DNA of 64,000 nucleotides. Origin: Stenocarpella maydis (Eukaryota; Ascomycota; Sordariomycetes; Diaporthales; Diaporthaceae). Shown here piece by piece: positions 44,058 to 56,154 of this stretch. The stretch's first letter is position 1, and each line of letters begins with the position of its first letter. A program made the translations under genes and the position numbers. Location: contig NQMI01000028.1 of the NCBI GenBank assembly GCA_002270565.1, forward strand, positions 289,211 to 353,210. Reading direction: 5' to 3'. The notes under the pieces were generated by a model that did not search any database, was not told the origin of the DNA, and saw only the letters and a list, made by a program, of their open reading frames with translations.

Positions 44058-46520
44058 ATGGAAGCCCACACTGGTCACAATATTCCTGGCCTGCGTCCCT
44101 CTCCGAACACTCCATCAGATGTGAGCTGCTCCTCAGGGCCTTGTTCTGTGGTCTCAACTCGTGAAACCTCCCCAGCCTCATCGACGCATTATCCCCTGGA
44201 GCCAACATCCGGGCCCTCGGATCTGTTCATATCGTGCCCTGGCCAGCACGCCGCCTCCGCCGAGCTCGCATCCCCCGGCCGGGATCTGTCCAGACCGCGG
44301 TCTGATATGCCAAAGCTGCTGCCGGATATCTTCAGACCGCGCCCCGGTCTGAATTCCGAGCTCCCCTCGCCACTAGAAATGAGCCCCAATCTGTTTCAGC
44401 GCGTCAACGAGCGACGAAGCAAACCGGCTGTCGAAGACCCTCGAGCTAGTCACACTTCCTCTCGAGCAATACCTGACCGAAGCAACGCCGACCACCGTCT
44501 TGATTCCACGCCCTTCGGTCAACCCACGATACCAGCTGCACCTCTTCATTCCCCGTCCGCCCTTCGCCCCTCGTCCACGATCGCTCGTGAACTATCCACG
44601 AGAGCCCTTCGAGACAATCCCCCCTCCACCTATCCTTCAGTTTCATTCACAAGACCCTTCGGTGCTTCGCACAACTTTCTACCCCTTGCGTCCGCGAGCA
44701 ACTCCAACCTCCTGTGCTCACCAGTTGCCAACGACGATTCCATCCACGTCGACAGTCTCCTGAGCCGCCACAACGGCGTCAAGACATCCTTCAGCGATCA
44801 GCACATCGCACACAACTTCGACAAGCAGATTTCCACGACAAGACCGGCCGCGACCATGCACCCAAAAACCGGTACGGTCATCGCCGACGCAGACATGGAC
44901 GAGGCCATGTCATACTGTTACGACCGTGGCAACGGCCAGTTCACCCGCCTCGTACCGGTTGATATCCTCCCGGTCGAGCTGAGGGACATTCCCCGTCGGG
45001 TTTCCTCCGACGAGGGGATGATCGTCCTCCCCATCCCGCGCCGGCCTGGTTCGTGTGGCCAGCCGGCTAATGTCCAGCTAGAGCACCAGCCTGTCAGCAC
45101 CGTAAGTTGTTTCACTCCAATCGTGATTCGTTGTGTCTGAGATGTGGGCGATGACCATGGGCATGTACCCTGGGAGAGGTGGCTTGCTTGCTTGCCTGTG
45201 CTTGCGTGATGTTTCTCGGAGTACTGAACACCTCGGGAAGACTTGGACTAACCCAAGGATGCTCATGACAGCCACCTTGCACCCCTCACGGCAGCGCGAC
45301 CGACAGCATCCAGGTAAGCAGCAAGCAAGCAAGCAAGCCACTCTCGTCGCTACCAGTGCATGACCTTTGGCATGGCCCTCCCCTCCGACCAGTGAAGCCG
45401 ACCGTACGGTTCCCACACCAGCGCTCCAGATGGCTGACATATCGCAACCGCGTGTGACAGTCCCGGATTGACAGCATTGTCAACTCGTCCCCCGGCCCGA
45501 CCAGCGGCCCCCTCGTGCTTGCCACGCGTGGCTTTGACGGTGCCACGCCGGCTAGCGCCCTCCAGCTCCACGGAGGCGCCAGCGGTGGCGGCAGTGCCCG
45601 TCGCGAGAAAGTCTACTGCGACAAGTGGATTCATGACGGGACTTGTGCTTTCACCCAGCAGGGGTGCAAGTACAAGCACGAGATGCCCCACGACAAGGAG
45701 ACGCAGGAGAAGCTCGGCCTCTTCCACGGGTACCCGGGCTGGTGGAAGAAGCAGGCGCTCGAGCAGCAGCGTCCCCTTGCCATCGACGACCGCCCCGTCA
45801 GCCTGACCACGGGCCGGCCCAGCTTCGGCACCCTGGGTGCCAGCTCAAGCATGCCCGGTGCCTTGAGCTCTGCCGTCTCCTCGTCCAACTGGCGGACCGG
45901 GTCCGGACCCGTGCCTGGCCCCGTTGGCGAGACCCGCGTCCGCGCGAGCCCGACCTCTCCGTCCCCTGCCCCTGGCTTTTCTCGCGGAGGCAGCATCGGC
46001 TTCGGCGGCGGCAGTCGTGGCGGCGCGCGCCAGGTCCGCACGTTCGGTGAGTAGCCCACTCTTCCCCAGCTCTCCTCTCCCAACAAGACCCCGGTGGGGG
46101 CTCCCCGTCTCGCTGCGAGCTTCCGCTGACCCGTCAACCCCCACAGCCTCCTTCCAGCCGGCCACCCCGGCCACCTACGGTCCCATCGGGCCCCCTTCCC
46201 GTGCCAGCGGCGCAGGCCACGGCCTCTCCCGCTCCGGCGCCTCCGGAATCACCGTATCCCCCACGGCAGCCGCGCCTCACACCCGTGCTCTCACCGCCTC
46301 TACCGTCGCCAGCAACGGCACCGACGACGACGATGACAACGGCGGCGGCGGCGCCCCCTACCACCACTGCAACCGCAGGGGGCAGGGCCCCATCACCGCC
46401 TACGAGTCTGCCAACCCGTTCGCCGCCCTCTCGGCCGGCCGCTGCGACGCCAGCAGCAGTAACGATGCGACTGCCGACGCCGACGAGGAGCACAAGCAGC
46501 AGCGCGGCGCTCCCCTTTGA
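44058..46520 (+). CDS. CCCH-type zinc-finger protein
   Basis: Exons 44058-45101, 45461-46046 and 46147-46520 splice in phase to 667 residues. The N-terminal 300 residues are Ser/Pro-rich and disordered. The second exon holds one CCCH finger, CDKWIHDGTCAFTQQGCKYKH (Cys-x8-Cys-x6-Cys-x3-His), followed by KEMPHDKETQEKLGLFHGYP, a GWWKKQ phrase and Gly/Arg-rich repeats. CCCH fingers often bind RNA; the partner here is unknown. The start ATG at 44058 has a CACCATGG context. Introns are 359 and 100 nt. The C-terminus has Asp and Gly runs and Asn/Ser tracts. The gene is convergent with dihydroorotase. Confidence 0.8.
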
Positions 46521-47676
46521 GGCCTGCTCCGCCCAGCTCTCTTGCTGTTGCGGCCTGATCGCCCTTGTGCTTTCTTTCGGGCCCTCGTGGCTCTCTCCTT
46601 TCCCCCCCCCCTCTTGCCTTTGCCTCTCCGACCAGGAACGTTCTCTCTCTCGTCTTTCTCGACCGCTTGCGACTCGAGTCGCTTCGTCTCCGCTTGGTTT
46701 CCTCAAGATAGAAGCTCTATCAACAGCACCTCGTGTTCTATCCTTCATCGGCGCGTGGCGTCTGCCGTGCGTCCGACTACGAGCTTTGCGGAACCGGGAG
46801 AGAGAGGCTGTGCGTGTGAGGGGCAAGACGACATTAACAGGACGGGGCAGGTTGCGTTTCCTCCTCGTGGCTCTGCCGCCCGCGGCGCTCGCTCGTGTGC
46901 CCGCCCTTCTGCCGGAATCGTCTTACAAGCAAGCTTCCGGAGAAATTCGACTGGCGGGCTCGGCTGGTTGGGTGCGTGCTTGGCTTGTTTTGTTTACGGC
47001 TGGATTGACGGATGGATTGACGAACGAACGATGATGGGAAACCCGCCGGCCGCCTGACTTTACGGACTGATCGATTGGACTCTAACTTTCTTTTCTCTTC
47101 TTTTCCTTTTTTTTTTCCCTTCCTTTTTTGCTTTTTTCCTTGAGTTGTTGTTTGCGAACCCCCTTCACCTTTCGTTGGATTCGGACCGGAGGGGATTGTT
47201 TGGGAGTGAAGAGGTCGTCAGTGGTGTCCCCCCCCCCCGTTTTCCTTGTGGCTGAGCTGAGCCGAGGGGTTTGATGGATTGAATTCTAGGGGCTACTAGT
47301 CGAAGGACAGAATCGTTTGCATTGCGCTTCCGGGAACCAAGAGAGACTCGAGCAGATCCCACCTTTTCCCGACCCCGTTCCTTGGATGCTGCCATCAGGT
47401 AGCAATGCTTCCGTGTAATATAGAAAAAGAAAACGGCGAGGTCCCTCCAGCAATGGAGCTGACGGCAGCATCGGCGGCATTCGCCCAGGAGCATCACAGA
47501 AAGCTTTTCCCGGCGTGCGGTGTTTGGTCTTTTTCTCACATTCACTCGGTTTTAACCGTCAAAAGGCCTGTCTATAGTGAAGTGGTAATACCTCGATCAA
47601 CAAGCTATAGATGAAATGGCAACCCCTTCAGCCAACGGGTAATGTTTACATGGTCTGTTATCTACAGGAATATGCC
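46521..47676. other. Convergent 3' flanks of the CCCH and dihydroorotase genes
   Basis: 1.15 kb without a supported gene. T-rich stretches at 47080-47150 and a run of about 12 C near 47228 lie here. Long overlapping frames in GC-rich 3' flank are shadows. Confidence 0.45.
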
Positions 47677-49395
47677 TCATATCCACCGAACGCTCCAGGT
47701 AGGCTTGCCCTTCCTGAAGGGCACAACCTCGAGGCCCTCGCCCTTGATGCTCTCCACCACGACCTCGTCCTTCCTCTCCACCACGATCCTCTCCTTGGGC
47801 TCCTCCACCCCGTAGAAGCGCCGCCCGAACCCGCCCAGGAACCCCTCGAGCAGCTCCTGTGTGACCTGGGACTCGTCGATGTCCCCCCTGGCGACGGCCT
47901 CCTCCAGGGCCGTAAGGACGTATGCAACGGCGTAGGGCTGCGTGAAGACGCCGGCGGCCGTGTTTCCCTTGCCCTTCTTGGCGCTGATGTCGTGCGGCGC
48001 CGAGTCTGTGCCAAGAAAGAACTTGCCCTTGCTGGAGACTGCGGCTCGGAGGAGGGCGAGGCGGTCGCTTGGCATCTGGGCCGGAGTAAGTTAGTCGCAA
48101 CGTCACGCCGAGGAAACGGGCCGGGGCTGCATATGGGAAGCATATTGGTTTACCTTTGCAACTGGCTTGCAGTAGTGGAACTGGTGGTTGTGGCTCGTCA
48201 GTAAGACAAGTTTAGACCGACAAGGCGTGACAAGCCGACATCATCCGCTGCGTCTGACTTACCACATCCCCTGCCCAGTCATCGACAATGAGAAACCTGA
48301 GGTCCAAGAGCGTCAGCTCCAGTGCTCCATTGATGTACAGCCAGTCGTTATCGACGGGGCTCTGCTTACAGGTGGTGCGCGGTGATAGTCCCGACGACGG
48401 TGGCGCCGCAGGCCTCAACAGCCTTGACAGCGTCCGCCGTGGTGCAGTGCTCCAGGACGATCTTGAGCTTCGGAAACTGTGTGTGAATCGCCTCCAGGGT
48501 CGGCAGGAACCACGACTCTGCATTCATGATGGTGATGTTCTTCTTATGGTCGCTAGCGCACTCGCCGTGAATGTTCTAGGCATTGATGTGGTCAGCACCT
48601 GTGTTTGAAGGGCTGTTTATCGGCATGCGCATCTCGAAAACCACGAGGGAAAATCACGGAACGCATCTAGGGATAAATGTCACGGATGTACTTCAAACAC
48701 TTTCGCAGTCTCAGACCGTTGTAGTCTAAATCTGAACGGCGTCATTGTCTCCCAGTGAAGGGTGCACGACTCCATGTTCAAATGAGGTGGTCTCATCACC
48801 GACTGCAGGGAGATAAGCGTCATGGGAGAGCTGGGGCGAGCACTCGGAGCCACGTATCCCTTCTGCCTCAGTCTCGTGGTCACCAATAAAGGAGCATGCC
48901 TGGTCGGGGTATCAAGGGGCTTACCAGAACAAGACCCTCCTCCTCCATGGCTGCGAATACCGGATAGAACTGCTGGTAGTCCGTCACACCGGACTCTGAG
49001 TTCGTGGTCAGGCCCGCCGGGTAGCTCTTGATGCCTGCGATGCCGGCCTTCTTGGCCTCACGGACAACCTCAGGCGTGATGGATGGGTGGAGGTAGAGAG
49101 TCATGAGGTAGTTGACGGTGGAGTCAACGTTGAGCAGTCGCTCCTTGTACTCCAATGCCATCTGGACGGTGGTGACAGGGGGGACGAGGTTGGGCATCAC
49201 GTATGCCACGCTACAGCCGAGGGCCCCTGTGTGTGAGCCGGTGACATTTCAACAGCCTAGGTTGGATACGAGAGATGCCTACTTGACGCCGCCCTGCCGT
49301 ATGGTGGGCACAACGGCAGCAGCCATAGGGCCATCCCGGACGTGGACGTGGAAGTCTGCTGCTGCTGGCAGCTCATACTTGTCTGGGAGGGGCAT
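47677..49395 (-). CDS. URA4: Dihydroorotase (pyrimidine biosynthesis)
   Basis: Six exons: 49395-49283, 49210-48925, 48575-48370, 48296-48263, 48180-48154 and 48075-47677, all in phase, giving 354 residues (yeast Ura4 is 364). It closes carbamoyl-aspartate to dihydroorotate. All catalytic groups align with the PyrC type: His16 and His18 in DFHVHVRDG, carboxylated Lys99 in AGIKSYPAG, His136 in NIHGE, His176 in LEHCTT and Asp246 in GTDSAPH. Exons 4 and 5 are only 34 and 27 nt; their junctions restore LFLIVDDWAGDV and FHYCKPVAK. Introns range from about 72 to 349 nt. The start at 49395 gives the family's short N-terminus MPLPDKYELPAAADF. Divergent from CSN3. Confidence 0.93.
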
Positions 49396-50356
49396 GGTGA
49401 TGGAGAAGGGATATCTATGGACACGGTCAGTCGAGCAAGAATCTATTGGGGTGCGATGGGATGGATGTAAGGGATTGGACCAACGTCAACTAGGTAGTGT
49501 TTGTTTCTAGTTTTCCCTTCGAGTCGATCGGCATGTACTGTATAGAAAATAAAGCTCTTCAAAAAGTATCGATCGCTATACTAAAGCGGGCTTACTGGAA
49601 GTGACCTGAGAAATGCCAGACTCAAACGAGTGAGAGAATGAGAAGAGTCCACCTTTTTAGACCCCTGCACACCACACGCAGCATTGACGAGGAACAGAAA
49701 ATCTGGAGCCAAGCAGCTCAAGCGGTATGTAGCTCAAGCAAGTGAAGTCTGTCTTGCTCCCCCACACAAGGTCAGGGATACGAGTACCCATGAGAGGGGG
49801 TCCCCTGCCAGGGCTGCCAGGGCTGCCAGGGCTGGGGGGAGCTTGGGCCACAGGCTCAACCCAAGTGCTTGCTCACTCGGCGGGGTCCCTGTGTAAAGTG
49901 GGGACTGGGTACGTACCTCCTGCCCTACCAGCCGACCAACCGACTGGCTGCTACGGGGTACTCTCGATATTCTGCCGCCTTCAATCCGCAACGCGCCTGT
50001 GTGACTGACACTATCTTTTTCTAATTCCTCCTCCGGATATTTCTTACTCTGCCATCAAGCACGGACAACACATGATGCTTCCTGAGATCCTGATCTCTTT
50101 TAGCTGATCCTTCGCTTGTCCCGCTGCGGCGGTGTTGATTCGGAAGGACGCCTCGTCTGCCACCATCCAGATCGCCATTGTCACCGCCATCGCCAACACC
50201 GGCACCAACCACACCCTACGACAGCCTATCTCACTACAGCTGGCGCCCTCCACACAACTGCCTCTCTTCTCCACAGATACCCCCTCCCCCGGGGAAGGAA
50301 AGAAAGAAAGAAGGAGAAAAGAGAAAAGAAAAGAATCCACAGCCACGACACTCACC
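49396..50356. promoter_or_regulatory. Divergent upstream region, dihydroorotase / CSN3
   Basis: About 960 bases between start codons. A GGGCTGCCA triplet repeat lies near 49810-49835. An A/G-rich tract (GAAAGAAAGAAGGAG) precedes the CSN3 start at about 50295-50340. Nothing else supported. Confidence 0.4.
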
Positions 50357-51956
50357 ATGGACAGTGCCGCCTCTGTCCTGCTGGCGTTCCCACCACCGCA
50401 GCCTTTTGCGACAGACGAGGACTACGACAATGCTGTCAACTCGCACCTGCAACAGATAGACCATCTCTTCGGAAAGGAGGCTTCCCTAATCGCACGGCAC
50501 GGCGTTGAAATCCTCCAGGTGCGTCCCCACATACCCCGTGCACGAGGAGCATCCTACTGAGACTCCTTGCCCTTGTAGCTGTTAGACCCAGCTGTCAACA
50601 GCATTTCCTACCTCGCCGTCTTCAACACCATCTCCGAAACAGCTTCCTTCTCGCCCGAGGCGAGACTGCAGGCCCTCGTCACATTCCTCTCGACCTTCGA
50701 CCCCAGGCAGATCCGATACGTCGGAAACCACCTCACGACATGGCTGGACAAGGTGGCATCGGGCACACTGCTGCCGGTAAGCCCCCACGGCAACGCCGTT
50801 GCACGCTCTCTCTAACCTTGCTTCCCTCCAGCACGATCTTGCAGTCGAAGTGCTAGCCAAGGCTATCCTGCGGCTCGATCCTAGCGGAGCCATGTTGACA
50901 TCACACCATCTCTCCCTCGTCCGACTAGCCTACGACAACAACGTGCCCGACCCAGCCTTCCAAGTTACCGACAAACAAATCGTCTATTTTCCTGGTATGT
51001 CTCGAGGCCAAGGTGCTGGCAACCGGGCAAGTGCAGCAATCCAGAAGCCACTTTGCGATCTGAGTCTCCCTCCAACCGGCTACATCATGGTCGAGACAGG
51101 CCTCACTACTGCCGTCACGGCTGACCAAGTCCTACAATACGACCTCACCTGTGGTCTGCTCTACTGCTCCACGCGGCAGTGGGCCAAGGCGCGCGCAGCA
51201 TTCGAGCGAGTCATCACACATCCTACGCGCGACGGTGGAATTAGCAAGATCATGATCGAGGCCTTCAACAAGTGGCTTCTTGTGAGCCTTCTCGTGGACG
51301 GACGCACCCCGAAAGTCCCCCTCACCATCGGCCCAAATGCTAGCAAGACTTTCGAGACAACGGCAAAGCCCTACTTGTCAATCGTGGCACACTTCGATAC
51401 CATGGTCGCTACAGCCCTCAAGACAGAGGTGGAGGCTAACTCGGCCCTGTGGGCGAACGACAGAAACACAGGGCTGGTCCAAGAGGTCCTGGCAGCGCAT
51501 CAGAAGTGGCAGATCATTGATCTAAGGAAGATCTACGCCAAGGTGTCGCTAGCTGACCTCCGTCAACAGACCTGCAGTGCCGAGACGGGCGATGTCCTGC
51601 CTAGTGATAACGACGTGGAGGCGCTCGTGCAAGGCATGATCAGCTCTTGCATGCTCAACGGCGTGGTCGAGAAGCCCGCCGGTAAGCCGCCATATCTCAA
51701 GTACCTGTCCGAGTCGGGCGACCTGTCCGAGAAGCAGTACCAGCGCGAGATAGCCGCCATCTTCGCCAAGATGAAGGACCTCGAGGCCATCTACAAGGCG
51801 ACCAGTGAGCGGCTGGCCACAAACCCTTTCTATGTCAAGCAGCATATCAGAGAGTCACAGCGCGAGAAGGAGTTAGGTCACAAGGCCTCGGCATTTGAGG
51901 CCACAGTGGATGAGGAGGACCTGATGACAGGTGTCTTCGAAGCTGGTGTCATGTAG
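50357..51956 (+). CDS. csnC: COP9 signalosome subunit 3
   Basis: Exons 50357-50518, 50579-50776 and 50832-51956, all phase 0, giving 494 residues. Family blocks: the N-terminal helical phrase FATDEDYDNAVNSHLQQIDH, TFDPRQIRYVG, IVYFPGMS, KPLCDLSLPPTGYI, VLQYDLTCGLLY, and the PCI-domain helix QKWQIIDLRKIYAKVSLADL at about 344-363. In filamentous fungi the COP9 signalosome removes NEDD8 from cullins and governs development and secondary metabolism. CSN3 is one of its PCI scaffold subunits. The tail FEATVDEEDLMTGVF is typical. Convergent with RFA1. Confidence 0.88.
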
Positions 51957-52685
51957 TGGAGAGACCTCATCCAACGCCTGATTGTTGGATTAAGGAAATA
52001 GGCACCAGACCATACCGCGGCTGGGGGTGGAAGACGGCATTCGCTGGCTACCGCATCAGGAGATCTTGCTCGGACGACTGTTGAGAGGGAGGGCAGAGTC
52101 CCTCACAGTGGTCAGTATAAGACAGAAAGCCCAGAAGTCCGTATTGAATAGCGGCTGTTGTCGAAGCGGACCCAACCCGATTTGTGGGCGGCTGGGCGGC
52201 TAAGGAGTGGATTTTTTGTCTGATGAGGCTGTAGATGTGTACGTCGACAGACCAGCTGGGCCGTCGGGACCAGGCTACTTGGAAGAGCCTGCTCAACAGC
52301 TAACAGATACAAAAAGCAAATCTATTTCTACCGACTATTGTCCAAACTTGGATGTCTTGCTTACCAGGACTTTTTAATTCCTCTGGCTTTGCCGCCCATT
52401 TGCATCTTGCATCTTTCGAGCTCACAACGCACAATGAATCACGGTCAATGCTTTGACTTCATTCTACTTTGATTGATGCTACGGTCTTTGGACCCCCCCC
52501 CCTCTTTTCCTCTCCCAACCCTCTGCCCTTCAGCGAGAATCAATTTCACACACAGGCCAGGTATTAGTCAGGTATCTATTGCCTCCCTCCCTTTTTTACC
52601 GAAACGATTATGAGCGCAAACACAAAGTCCACAGGCAAGGCATTTTTCATCGTCACAATCAGAAATCCACCATGAGTCCTATACC
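51957..52685. other. Convergent 3' flanks of CSN3 and RFA1
   Basis: 730 bases with no supported gene. A run of 11 C lies near 52494 and a pyrimidine tract follows. Confidence 0.4.
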
Positions 52686-54731
52686 TCAAATCATCTCATA
52701 CTGCTTGATCATGTCGGCCAGCTTGTTGGCCTCGACGACGTAGTTCAGAGGCGCAGCGCTCATGACCTGGTAACGGATCCTGTTCGACCGAGTTAGAAAA
52801 TCATTGTCTGATCATGACACGGTCTTTCCGAGATGGCCCCTCCTGTGGACAAAAGGACAGTGGGGAAGAGCTTACCTCTGGTTGTCAGCAAATGTGTCCA
52901 TCTTGGCCCTGCACCTGAAGCTGAACTTTGAGCAGTTCGCCTCGTCAAAGACCTGCGCCAGCTTCTCCGGGTCGGTGTCCCTCAGCTCCATGAGCTCGTC
53001 GGCGGTCCTCCCGCCCATGATGACCCGGCCCGTGTCGTCGAAGCAGTTGAGCCACAGCTGGCCCGTGTGGTCGTTGATGTTGACGGACATGATGTAGCGG
53101 TACTCGGGCCTGTCGTGGGTGACGCTGCACTTCTCGCACCGCCACGCGCCGTCGTCCTCGACCACCTTCTTGTTGCAACCCTCGGACTTGCAGGCCGGGT
53201 AGCAGAAGTTCTCCTGCCTGATATACACAATGGTGGCCTTGACGGTGAAGTAGGCCGTGTCCTCCATGCCGAGGCCGGATTCCTTCACCTGGAGGATATT
53301 CTTGGTGTCGTCCTTGCGGCCGGTTGCGTTGCCCATGGAGGCCATGTTGTTGTGCGAGGCGAAGTTGTCCGTGCGGCCAGAGGCATCATACCATCCCTTC
53401 AACCGGTGTGCCTCGGCAATGTCGGGATTGATGGCCATGGTACCAGACGACAGCAGAGACAGCGAACGCCCTCCAAAGTCGGACACTCGGACGCCCTTGA
53501 AAGCGACGACGGACTCCAAGGGGGCGTCAAAGCTGTTGGCGGTCTTGCCCCAGATGGTCACGCGGACCGAGTACCCACTGTCGTCAACGATGGTGAGTTC
53601 CCGCTTGTCGTAGGGCTTCTGTGTTGTCTTGGAGGTAATCTGGGACACCTCATCAACCTCTTTGAGAATGCCAACAACATCGACGGTGGTGTCTTTCTCG
53701 GTCTTGTTCAGGTCCTCGATGCCACAGAAGTTGAAGCGGACCTGTGGGACATTGCTCTGGTCCTCGGCTTTCTCGATGACGGTGTTGCGCTCGAAGGTCA
53801 GCTCGTAGTCGTTGGGCAGATTCGAAAACTGCTTCTTGGCGAGCTGCACGCGGCAGGGGTTGGAAATGTAGTAGACCTCCCCATCCTGCAGGAGGTCGTA
53901 GAACTGGTCACACTGCTCGTTGAAACCGGTGGCCTTGATCTCGCCGCTCTCGTCCAGCAGGTTGACGCTGAAAAGCTTGCCCTCCCCGGTGGACTTGTGC
54001 CATGTCTTGATGTCGGACTTTGCGCTCACCCGGGCCTTGATGGTCCACTTGTTGGCATAAGGCGACAGTGCCTCGATGGGGTATATGACGTTGTTTCCAA
54101 TCTGAGATGCACCTCCCACGCGTGTTGGTAGGTTCTCCTTCTTGACTGCAGGCTTTGGCTCCTCTTGCTTGGCTCCGTAGAATCCGGTGCCACCGATAGT
54201 CGTGTTGGCCGTGGCGTCGACGGGTCTCGCTTCGAAGGGGCCGGGCTCGCCGATTTTGTCTGGTGTGCCGAGGGACTCGATGACATCGACGTCGAGGACG
54301 ATCAAGATACTGGGGTGGACTGGTCAGCAAATGGACGTATTTGCTCGCGGTAACGGAACGTGGCATACTTCTTCCCCTTGACCGAGTTGGACTGGAAGGA
54401 TTTGACGCGCAGGATGCAGTTCTTGACGAGTTTGCCGTCGTGGACGACGTGGTTTGCCTGGGTGGCGAGCATGCACTGGACATAGTTCTCGATGTCGCTC
54501 AGGACGATGCGGTATCTCTCACCACCGCCCGGTTGTTGTGCTGCAAGTGGCTTGATCTGGAGACACTGCAGGACGGGGACTGGGAACTGGGCAGCTGCCC
54601 TCGCAGGGTCGTTGAAGATGGCACTAGGAGGTCATAGTCAGTACTGGAACGAGGGGCCATCGCGACGGGCGGGGCCGACATGGAGCATACTTCAGGGCGC
54701 CTCTGGTGATCTGGTTGGCAGCGTCACCCAT
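52686..54731 (-). CDS. RFA1: Replication protein A large subunit
   Basis: Four exons: 54731-54691, 54623-54369, 54309-52876 and 52779-52686, all in phase, giving 607 residues. It is the largest subunit of the single-strand DNA-binding RPA trimer in replication, repair and recombination. Order: RPA70N domain (MGDAANQITRGAL, later YRIVLSDIENYVQCML), linker with NTTIGGTGFYG, OB folds A and B (YPIEALSPYANKWTIKARV; LTFERNTVIEKAED) and C with a C4 zinc ribbon, CYPACKSEGCNKKV then WRCEKC at about 469-495. The tail ends KLADMIKQYEMI, the trimer-core helix. Length is normal. Exon 1 is 41 nt. Confidence 0.95.
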
Positions 54732-56154
54732 TTTGCCAGCTGGTGTTGAAAGACGAAAGTGGCGATTTGGAATCCTGCACGAGAGGCTCTTGTGTCTGCA
54801 GGGTGCAGGTCTTTACCGTATGTCGCTGTGGTTGTTGGGCACTTTCGTTCCGGGACCGAGACGCGTCTGACGCGACTTTCCTTGGGCCCTCCCCTCGCCT
54901 GTTAATTAGGCAGGGGTGGGGCCTTGGTCGATTACATAACTCCGTGACGGGCAAAGACATTGCATGCCACAACATACTATCAGTGGTAGTACTCGTTGCG
55001 GGAACTAGGGGCTAGTCAAGTGTGGGTAATTAACTCAGGTAACCTCTGCTCTGTGCATACAGCTGCATAGTGCTAGAGAACCGGGTAGGTACATGTGCAC
55101 TGCCACGCCTGACAACCAGCACTTTCAAGATTGATTATACTTGTTCTATCCTGGCTCCAGCTGCAACTAGCCGATAAGTGTCTTCTGCACCACCAAACTT
55201 GGTCCACGGGCACATGTACGGTTCGCATGCATGCATGTGTATGCAGAAGCGCACCCTGTGTCTGAGGGGGCCGAACAAGCCCCACGAATGGAGTACTTAT
55301 GCGCTGTGGAGAGATTAGGTGTGGGCGTACAATGTGCTGCGCCAAATCGTTGGAGAATGACAGGAATCAAGTGAGTCCATATGCGGACCATAGCTAATTA
55401 GAAATGCCAATGATTACACCACTCCTGACCTGCCTACTAAGGATTTGATGTTCACCGGAAGCAACTCTTGCACACACGGCGTACGGCAAGGCTCGTCTGG
55501 TGGGAGTTCTTCTGTGCTCCATTTGCTGAGTGGGTTCCGCAGGTTGAGAGAAAAGTTGCACGAGAACCTTGCCATTCTGGCGCGCCAAGTTACTCGGCTG
55601 CTTTTGCAGCAGGAGCTGAGCCTGTATGCATGCCAAGCTTTTAGGTCGCAAAGCATTTCCAGCGTGACCGTTGCTTCTCATACAACTGTATCACACTTCA
55701 ATATGACGGCAAGGTCGCAATGTTGTATCGTGCAACGCGCCGCAGGCAATCTTTGCAACCTGACTCTATAAGGGCTGAGGCGCAGCAGCAAGACCTTATC
55801 CGAACACTAACCTTCTTCCAGGGTCTTACTAACTATAGCAAAAACCAAGCTATAATAGTGGAGGGAATATGAAACAAAAATGATTATATTATATTTTCTT
55901 CAAAGACTCAACAAGTCTTACAATCCACAGAAGCCAATTTACGCCACAGCCCAACAAACTCATTCTGAGACCGTAGCCAACAACCTGGTTTTGAGACAGG
56001 CATAGCAGGAAAGGCCAATACTCTACCCGGGCGCTTCCAGCTCCTCTCAGCATTCACTTTCATCATCCATTCCGCGTGTTCTCGTGGCTTGGCTTTGACT
56101 AATATTGTTTTCTCGGTGGTACATTCAGCAACTGCGAACCACAACGACAGCGAT
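54732..56154. other. Upstream of RFA1 and intergenic
   Basis: 1.4 kb; the first 300 bases should hold the RFA1 promoter. A 108-codon plus-strand frame at 55445 and overlapping minus frames have no features I trust. Nothing else seen. Confidence 0.45.

Noticed and set aside
52982..54483. Frames opposite and beside RFA1
   Set aside because: Shadows of the RFA1 exons; GC-rich DNA gives long off-frame runs.
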